Positions 5,642 to 9,993 of a DNA stretch of 9,993 bases are shown in pieces. Position 1 is the stretch's first letter. The number at the start of each line of letters is the position of its first letter. The position numbers were made by a program, and so were the translations under genes. The stretch is from an uncultured Collinsella sp. (lineage in GTDB: Bacteria > Actinomycetota > Coriobacteriia > Coriobacteriales > Coriobacteriaceae), in assembly GCA_900545505.1 (NCBI GenBank), contig UQZC01000041.1:1-9993 (forward strand). The letters are read 5' to 3'. Under the pieces are notes generated by a model. The model worked only from the letters and a program-made list of their open reading frames with translations. It was not told the DNA's origin and did no database searches.

Positions 5642-5687
5642 CAAAACAAAAAGGTAGATTTCCGGGCATGTCCCGAAAATCTACCTT
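5642..5687 (-). terminator. Intrinsic terminator of the HdeD-YaiI pair
   Basis: The arms 5651-5666 and 5672-5687 pair over 16 bp with one mismatch around a 5-nt loop. On the minus strand the stem is followed by TTTTTGTTTTG. It starts 2 nt after the YaiI-family stop codon. Confidence 0.9.
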
Positions 5688-5689
5688 GG

Positions 5690-6172
5690 TTAGCGCAGCA
5701 GCTCGGTGAGGTTGCGTTTAAAGCGGGCACGGTCTTCGCTGGTAAATGCTGCCGGACCGCGGGTGCGTCCGCCGGCGCGTCGCACCTTCTTTTCCTCGTG
5801 GCGAATAAACAGCTGCATGTCGATGGTCGCTTTGTCGTAGACGCGCCCGCGCACACCGATGGCGGCGGCATAGCGCCCGAGCACCATGCTCGCCAAGCCA
5901 ATGTCCTGCGTCACGACCACGTCGTCCGCCTGCAGGCGTTCGATAATGGCAAAGTCGGCGCTGTCGGCACCCACACTCACGTCGAGCGTCGTGACCCAAA
6001 AGCCACGTCGCGCGTGCTCGGCATCGCGCGGGTCGTCGCGGCGAATGTGCCGTTCCAGGTTTTGCGTGCTGTTGCCGGCGATAACAACGGCGACGCCCGC
6101 CCGCCGCGCGCAGTCAATCGACTCGCGCGTGACCGGACAGGCGTCGGCATCAATAAAGAGCGTTCGCGGCAT
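5690..6172 (-). CDS. YaiI/YqxD-family (DUF188) protein (160 aa)
   Basis: This is a conserved protein of the YaiI/YqxD family, whose biochemical role is not established; a PIN-like nuclease fold has been suggested for the group. Family marks are DADACPV at residues 8-14, GNSTQN at 33-38, VTQDIGLAS at 87-95 (Asp90) and RGPAAFTSEDRARF near the end (138-151). Asp8, Asp10 and Asp90 form the acidic cluster expected of a metal site. The length is normal for the family. A basic/acidic segment (RHIRRDDPRDAEHARR, 41-56) looks longer than in the short homologues I recall. The ATG directly abuts the stop of the upstream HdeD-like gene (TAGATG) and has no separate good ribosome site, so translation is probably coupled. 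A strong terminator ends the pair. Confidence 0.92.
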   Translation of the reverse strand: MPRTLFIDADACPVTRESIDCARRAGVAVVIAGNSTQNLERHIRRDDPRDAEHARRGFWVTTLDVSVGADSADFAIIERLQADDVVVTQDIGLASMVLGRYAAAIGVRGRVYDKATIDMQLFIRHEEKKVRRAGGRTRGPAAFTSEDRARFKRNLTELLR

Positions 6173-6775
6173 CTAGTGCACCAGTTTGCCAAATTGAACA
6201 GCGCGAACAATCAGCGTTACGCCAAACACCAGCAGTGCGGCGCCGCTAAAGATGACGAGCATCTTGGCCGACCACAGCGGATAGATAAACACGAACATGC
6301 CGGCGATGATGGAGAGTGCGCCGCTCAGGATGGCGAGGGCGCGGTTGGACGAAAGCTCGGACTCCAGAATGGACATGACACCTTCGACAATCCAGCCAAA
6401 GCCGGCCACGATAACCACCATCGTGGTGAGCGTCGCGGTCGAGAAGGCCTGGTTGCGCAGGATTATGACGCCGCCCAAGATAATGAGTAGGTTAGAGATG
6501 ATGCTCGTCACGCGCCAGCCGGTGGGCAGCAGCGGCTCGAAAACAGCGGTAAACAGTCTGATCGCGGCCGTGATCACAAAGTAGAAGCCCAAGACGGTCG
6601 TTAGGAAGACGAGGGATTTGGCGGGCGCAAACAGCAGTGCAATGCCGGCGACGAGCGCCAAAACGCCCGTGATGGCGTAAATCCAGCGCACGGCCTTGAC
6701 GGCTTTGCCCGCCATGCTTTTCTCGTCAAATCCAAACTGGCTCGATTTTTGGTCATCGTTCTTAAAGATGCCCAT
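6173..6775 (-). CDS. HdeD/DUF308-family membrane protein (200 aa)
   Basis: This is an integral membrane protein of the HdeD/DUF308 family. E. coli HdeD is linked to acid resistance at high cell density; the function of relatives elsewhere is unproven. After a polar N-terminus (1-27) there are six hydrophobic segments, near residues 31-51, 55-75, 88-108, 114-135, 143-163 and 167-190. They are arranged as three similar two-helix units with repeated small-residue patterns such as GVLALVAGIALLFAP and GALSIIAGMFVFIYP, as in this family. AAAGGAG about 6 nt before the ATG is a strong ribosome site. It is the first gene of a two-gene unit with the YaiI-family gene, with no gap between them. Confidence 0.9.
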   Translation of the reverse strand: MGIFKNDDQKSSQFGFDEKSMAGKAVKAVRWIYAITGVLALVAGIALLFAPAKSLVFLTTVLGFYFVITAAIRLFTAVFEPLLPTGWRVTSIISNLLIILGGVIILRNQAFSTATLTTMVVIVAGFGWIVEGVMSILESELSSNRALAILSGALSIIAGMFVFIYPLWSAKMLVIFSGAALLVFGVTLIVRAVQFGKLVH

Positions 6776-7011
6776 AATGTCTCCTTTCCGTGCGGCGTAA
6801 GCCTTGATCGTTACAACCAGTATCGCCTAAAGGCGCTGGCGTATGGGTCGGAGAGGGCGAAACGTAACCCAAAGGCCCCGAATTGTTTCCGTTGTTCCCC
6901 ACGTTGCGATTTTCTATTCAACAGGTGTAGAACATTGCAGCCCTGTTCGTTATTGCCTACGTTTTTAGGTTAGATTTTCCTAAGGACAATTGGCTTGTAT
7001 TGGGGGTCCCT

Positions 7012-7683
7012 ATGAACGAAGCAGTTCCCGAGGCGCCGTCGAGTGTCGAATCGATGGCAGAGCAGGGTTGCGAAAAGCTCGGCTTGGAAGCGTTTGATGC
7101 GCTGGTCCGTCGTGCCCGTACGTGCCGCCGTTTTGACGAGTCCATGCGCGTGCCGCGTGAGTTTTTGCTCGAGCTGGCAGAGCTGGCTCACCTGACTCCC
7201 TGTGGTGCCAATGCTCAGCGTCTTCGTTTTCATGTGGTGAGCGATGCCGAGGATTGCGCGCGCGTATTTGATGAGCTCGCGTGGGCCGGTGCGCTTAAGG
7301 ATTGGCCGGGTCCTGCCGAGGGTGAGCGCCCGACCGGCTACATCGCGATTTTGGCCGAGCGCGCCGTTCCGGGCAAGCCCGCCGCTCCCATTACCGAGGT
7401 CGACACGGGCATTGCCGCGCAGACGATGATGCTCGCCGCCCGCAGCGCCACGCCCGAGGTGGCAGCCTGCATGTTCAAGGCCTTTACGCCCCACGCGATC
7501 GATGCCATGGGGCTCGATAACGACAAGTATGAGCTCAAGCTGATCATGGCGTTTGGCGTTCCGGCCGAGACACAGGTGATCGATGCGATCGATTCCAACC
7601 CCGACGGCTCCATCAATTATTGGCGCGACGAGGCGCGGGTGCACCACGTACCCAAGCGTCCGCTTGCCGACGTGCTGCTGTAG
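7012..7683 (+). CDS. Nitroreductase-family FMN-dependent oxidoreductase (223 aa)
   Basis: This is probably a cytosolic flavoprotein that uses NAD(P)H to reduce nitro-aromatic or quinone-like compounds; the true substrate is unknown. The family pattern is visible: RRARTCRRF (33-41) for the FMN phosphate, then LTPCGANAQRLRFHVV (61-76) with the conserved Asn-Ala-Gln, then DTGIAAQTMMLAA (131-143) in the dimer-interface helix. The C-terminal part, KLIMAFGVPAET (176-187), fits the usual final strand. The length is normal. I chose the ATG at 7012, with GGGGG 5 nt upstream. An in-frame TTG at 7000 would add four residues and cannot be excluded. It is divergent from the HdeD gene and is followed by a hairpin and two phosphatase genes. 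A single promoter is not obvious. Confidence 0.87.
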   Translation: MNEAVPEAPSSVESMAEQGCEKLGLEAFDALVRRARTCRRFDESMRVPREFLLELAELAHLTPCGANAQRLRFHVVSDAEDCARVFDELAWAGALKDWPGPAEGERPTGYIAILAERAVPGKPAAPITEVDTGIAAQTMMLAARSATPEVAACMFKAFTPHAIDAMGLDNDKYELKLIMAFGVPAETQVIDAIDSNPDGSINYWRDEARVHHVPKRPLADVLL

Positions 7684-7716
7684 TTGTGCGTCGTTGCGGT
7701 GCAATCCGGCGGCAAA

Positions 7717-7751
7717 ATCACCACAAAGGCTCCTGTCCCCTTTGTGGTGGT
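7717..7751 (+). repeat. Perfect hairpin just before the ribosome site of the first phosphatase gene
   Basis: The arms CACCACAAAGG (7719-7729) and CCTTTGTGGTG (7739-7749) pair perfectly over 11 bp, extendable to 13 with a G-U pair, around the loop CTCCTGTCC. No T-run follows, so it is not a standard terminator. It ends only a few bases before the purine-rich ribosome site (7755-7763). The arm-loop combination resembles a dispersed repeat I recall from actinobacterial genomes; that is memory, not a search. Confidence 0.65.
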
Positions 7752-7766
7752 ACGAGGGGAGGGTGT

Positions 7767-8309
7767 GTGGCAGATCTGTATTTGGTGCGGCATGGGCAGA
7801 CTGAGCTCAATGTGCAGAGCATTTTGCAGGGCTGGCACGATTCGCCGCTTACGGCGCGCGGGCGCGAGCAGGCGCTGGCGACGCGCGCGGCGTTTGAGGC
7901 GCGCGGCGTGGCCTTTGACCATGTGTATTCCTCGCCGTTGGGCCGGGCGCGGCATACGGCCGAGCTTATCGTTGGCGAGGGCCGTTCCATTGAGCTGGTC
8001 GATGACCTGCGTGAGTGGCATTTTGGCTCGCTGGAGGGCACATCAAATCGCGAGATGCCGCCGCAGCCCTGGGGCGATTATCCGGTGGCCTTTGGCGGCG
8101 AGTCGGAAGTGCAGCTTCAGTCGCGCATGGTCGCGACGCTGTCCCGCATCATGGCCAGGCCGCAGCACGACTGCGTGCTGGCGGTTTCCCATGGCTCAGC
8201 CTGCCAGGAGTTTCTTGAGTATGTGACTGGCGAGGGGGAGCTACCCGACAACGGTGCCGTGCTTCATTTTGGCTATTGCGACGGGGCGTTTTCGCTCTTG
8301 GGTTGGTAA
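7767..8309 (+). CDS. Histidine phosphatase (phosphoglycerate-mutase-like), copy 1 (180 aa)
   Basis: This enzyme belongs to the branch-1 histidine phosphatase superfamily and would use a phospho-histidine intermediate. It reads LVRHGQTELN (6-15) with Arg8 and the nucleophile His9, Arg60 in SSPLGRARHTA, the general acid Glu83 in LREWHFGSLEG, and His142 in AVSHGSA. All catalytic positions are intact. At 180 residues it is shorter than glycolytic phosphoglycerate mutase, so a broad phosphatase (GpmB/CobC-like) is more likely than the glycolytic enzyme. The start is GTG at 7767, immediately before Ala-Asp-Leu-Tyr-Leu-Val-Arg-His, with a purine-rich GGGGAGGG just upstream. The following gene, 17 nt away, is a clear paralogue. 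The substrate is unknown. Confidence 0.88.
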   Translation: MADLYLVRHGQTELNVQSILQGWHDSPLTARGREQALATRAAFEARGVAFDHVYSSPLGRARHTAELIVGEGRSIELVDDLREWHFGSLEGTSNREMPPQPWGDYPVAFGGESEVQLQSRMVATLSRIMARPQHDCVLAVSHGSACQEFLEYVTGEGELPDNGAVLHFGYCDGAFSLLGW

Positions 8310-8326
8310 CGAACGAAAGGACCCCT

Positions 8327-8962
8327 ATGAATAAAGATCTGTATCTGGTCCGTCATGGACAGACGATATTCAACCTTAAGCGTATCATTCAGGGGTGGAG
8401 TGACTCGCCGCTTACGCAGTTGGGTTGCGACCAGGCGGCGCGCGCCGGCATGTTTTTACGTGCGCGTGGCATTGAGCCCGATCATGCCTACACCTCCACG
8501 CTTCATCGCACCGAGCAGACTATCGCCAACTTGTGGCCGGGCTTGGCGTACGAGCGCCTGGACGGTCTGCGCGAGTGGTTCTTTGGCGACTTTGAGGCCG
8601 AGCGCGTGATGCTTATGCCCGAGCGCCCGTGGCGCGACTTCTATTGCCAGTTTGGCGGCGAGGGCCAGATGCAAGTGCGCGAGCGCATGGTGGCGACGCT
8701 GATCGAGCTTATGCAGCGTCCGGACCATACGTGCGTGCTCGCGGTAAGCCATGGCTCGGCCATCAAGGAGTTTATGGATCACGTGAAGGGTGCGGCGGCC
8801 GACGAGCGCGATCGCGTGCCGGGCAACTGCGCGGTGCTGCACTTTGCGTTTGACGACGAATCCGACACGTTTGAGCTGATTGAGATTTTTACGCAGGAGG
8901 ATTACGCACGCGAGCTGGGGCTTGAACCGCTCGTGGCGGCAGCAGGCCCGCAGCGGGGATAA
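8327..8962 (+). CDS. Histidine phosphatase (phosphoglycerate-mutase-like), copy 2 (211 aa)
   Basis: This paralogue of the preceding gene was most likely made by tandem duplication. It shares DLYLVRHGQT, IQGW-DSPLT, LREW-FG, FGGE, RMVATL and VLAVSHGSA in the same order. The catalytic set is His10, Arg61, Glu83 and His142, all present. It differs by a longer C-terminus: a charged insert KGAAADERDRVPGN (154-167) and a tail ending LEPLVAAAGPQRG. AAAGGA about 5 nt before the ATG fixes the start. It is almost certainly co-transcribed with copy 1. Divergence in the segment after LREW (SLEGTSNREMPPQPWGDY against DFEAERVMLMPERPWRDF) suggests different substrates. It is a phosphatase by family; the substrate cannot be read. 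Confidence 0.9.
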   Translation: MNKDLYLVRHGQTIFNLKRIIQGWSDSPLTQLGCDQAARAGMFLRARGIEPDHAYTSTLHRTEQTIANLWPGLAYERLDGLREWFFGDFEAERVMLMPERPWRDFYCQFGGEGQMQVRERMVATLIELMQRPDHTCVLAVSHGSAIKEFMDHVKGAAADERDRVPGNCAVLHFAFDDESDTFELIEIFTQEDYARELGLEPLVAAAGPQRG

Positions 8963-9009
8963 CGTGAGCGTGGCGGCACGGGTCGCCGGCATAACTTCTC
9001 GACGCAAAA

Positions 9010-9052
9010 GGGGCGGAGATGCATGTACCTGCTGCATCTCCGCCCCCTGTTT
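9010..9052. terminator. Bidirectional terminator between convergent genes
   Basis: Perfect 14-bp arms GGGGCGGAGATGCA (9010-9023) and TGCATCTCCGCCCC (9033-9046) enclose a 9-nt loop. On the plus strand CTGTTTGTT follows; on the minus strand TTTT follows at once. It lies 47 nt after the second phosphatase gene and about 45 nt after the stop of the convergent DUF1015-like gene, so it serves both. Confidence 0.88.
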
Positions 9053-9091
9053 GTTGAGCTGCCGATTTTTGTGCTGGACGGTCTGGTCTTG

Positions 9092-9775
9092 CTAGAACCG
9101 CGCGACTTGGTGCGTGAGCAGACCCGTCGGAACCTGCGGCGCGCCGCCGCTGACCTGCGCGGCGGGGAAGAGCGCAGCTACGGCAAAGTTGAACGGCTCC
9201 TTGCCGGTGTACGTTCCGGCGGCACGGGCCTCATCGGCCAGCAGCTGCGACGCCCCGGCCAGCGCGGCAGCGTAGGCGGGGTCGTCGGCCAGTGCCGGCT
9301 CTGGTACTTGGTCGAGCATGGCACGGATGGCGGCAACAGCGTCCTCGCGCTTGACCTCCCACACGCGGTGCGTAATGCCCGCGGGGTCGGTGACGGCGTA
9401 GAGCGAGGCACCCTCTTTGGCAGCGCCCAGGATGATGTCCATGACGGGCGACGCCTCGTAGGCGAGCGACACGGGGCGCGGCTGAACTTTGAGTTCGGCG
9501 ATCGCGCGCGCGGCGGCGGCCACGTCGGCGCTGGCATCGCCCTTGCCGCCCGCAAGTACACTCGTCGGGCAGATCGCCACGACACCCGTCACACGTCCCG
9601 GCTCGCCCGAGCATTCGTACACGTAATACGCCGCACCCGGGTCCTTGAGCATCAGACCATCGGCAATGGCTCCGCGCAGGGCATCGTTGCCGCTTAGGAT
9701 GCTGCCCATTGCAGGCAGCGCCTCGAGCACGCGGTCCTGAGCCGGGCGGATGCAGGGAAACGGAAGTGCTTTCAT
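9092..9775 (-). CDS. Shortened, degenerate DUF1015-family protein (227 aa)
   Basis: This is a protein of unknown function resembling the N-terminal half of DUF1015 proteins, which are about 400 residues long. Shared landmarks in order are PFPCIRPA (5-12), a YYVYECSGEPGRVTGVVA segment (50-67), RPVSLAY (100-106), LYAVTDPAGITHRVWEV (125-141) and FNFAVAALFPAAQ (195-207). The family's KHE-x-T position reads KGDAS (78-82), and the invariant DGHHR reads DDPAY (164-168), so both likely active or ligand sites are gone. It stops soon after the ALFP strand, and the C-terminal part is missing. The frame is open and tidy, so it looks like a maintained short paralogue rather than recent decay. AGGA is 7-8 nt before the ATG. 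It lies 39 nt after an M20 peptidase gene and is probably in the same transcript. Confidence 0.72.
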   Translation of the reverse strand: MKALPFPCIRPAQDRVLEALPAMGSILSGNDALRGAIADGLMLKDPGAAYYVYECSGEPGRVTGVVAICPTSVLAGGKGDASADVAAAARAIAELKVQPRPVSLAYEASPVMDIILGAAKEGASLYAVTDPAGITHRVWEVKREDAVAAIRAMLDQVPEPALADDPAYAAALAGASQLLADEARAAGTYTGKEPFNFAVAALFPAAQVSGGAPQVPTGLLTHQVARF

Positions 9776-9814
9776 GGGCGGTCCTAACGCGCGAGTCGGT
9801 TTGTTCGCGGCTTA

Positions 9815-9993
9815 TTATGCCCCAACTTGGCCGCTCGCGTCCCAGAGCACGTTATCGGCGAGCGCGATTAGCACCTGCTGACAACGAACGATATCGGCGT
9901 GGGGCACATATTCGTTGGGCTTGTGCGCGAGCGCGAGCGACCCGGGACCGTAGCTCATGCAATTGCGGTTACCTGTCTTGCCGGCAATGACGG
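9815..9993 (-). CDS. M20-family metallopeptidase, C-terminal fragment (5' end beyond right edge)
   Basis: The last 59 residues of a zinc-dependent M20 amidohydrolase or peptidase are present. MSYGPGSLALAHKPNEYVPHADIVRC is diagnostic: the GPG turn, then the His of AHKPNEYV, which is a late metal ligand in the ArgE/DapE/CPG2/PepT group, followed by the final helix. TAATAA ends the gene. The catalytic front half is outside the window, so the exact substrate (acetylornithine, succinyl-diaminopimelate or dipeptides) cannot be decided. It lies upstream of the DUF1015-like gene, with which it is probably co-transcribed. Confidence 0.85.
   Translation of the reverse strand, partial: VIAGKTGNRNCMSYGPGSLALAHKPNEYVPHADIVRCQQVLIALADNVLWDASGQVGA

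Noticed and set aside
6970..7704. Minus-strand open frame opposite the nitroreductase gene
   Set aside because: The plus strand carries clear nitroreductase motifs; the opposite frame has no domain and no plausible start signals.
9023..9697. Plus-strand open frame opposite the DUF1015-like gene
   Set aside because: It begins inside a terminator hairpin and shows no domain, while the minus strand has ordered DUF1015 landmarks.

Overview
The window looks like chromosomal DNA of a high-GC Gram-positive gut anaerobe. The gene repertoire, the GC-rich coding style and several family variants best fit a coriobacterium, plausibly Collinsella or a close relative. That taxonomic call is inference from style and memory, not from a search.

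Layout, left to right. (1) Positions 1-1413 hold a minus-strand metal-resistance cluster: an ArsR/SmtB-type sensor, a 72-residue free-standing HMA metal-binding protein, and the first 197 residues of a P1B-type metal ATPase that runs off the left edge. The sensor promoter is near-consensus and has one operator-like palindrome in its spacer and a second downstream. A third copy lies in front of the ATPase gene. (2) Positions 1414-3282 form a visibly more AT-rich stretch. It holds one minus-strand gene for a DUF559/Vsr-like nuclease-fold protein, two AT-rich flanks, and a pair of ~46-bp inverted repeat copies just downstream of that gene. It looks like an acquired island. (3) A DEDDh exonuclease gene (minus) is divergent from a plus-strand gene for a His-rich 10-TM heavy-metal exporter (ArsP_2-like). 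A near-duplicate 16-bp promoter sequence lies between them, and a strong hairpin terminator follows the exporter. (4) A minus-strand pair encodes a six-TM HdeD/DUF308 protein and a YaiI/YqxD (DUF188) protein. Stop and start codons abut (TAG-ATG), and a terminator follows. (5) On the plus strand come a nitroreductase-family gene, then two tandem histidine-phosphatase (phosphoglycerate-mutase-like) genes 17 nt apart. (6) A shared bidirectional terminator separates these from a minus-strand gene for a shortened, degenerate DUF1015 relative and the C-terminal end of an M20 peptidase, which is cut by the right edge.

How the genes work together. The left cluster reads as a self-contained zinc/cobalt/cadmium-type efflux module: sensor, metal carrier, pump. 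The exporter at 4424-5524 is a second, unrelated metal-export candidate about 3 kb away with its own promoter; nothing in the sequence shows that the ArsR protein controls it. The remaining genes are housekeeping or accessory functions with no clear common pathway. I see no rRNA, tRNA, CRISPR array, transposase or prophage gene. The best leads for something undescribed are the paired 46-bp inverted repeats beside the DUF559-like gene, the three-operator metal promoter arrangement, and the degenerate DUF1015 paralogue.
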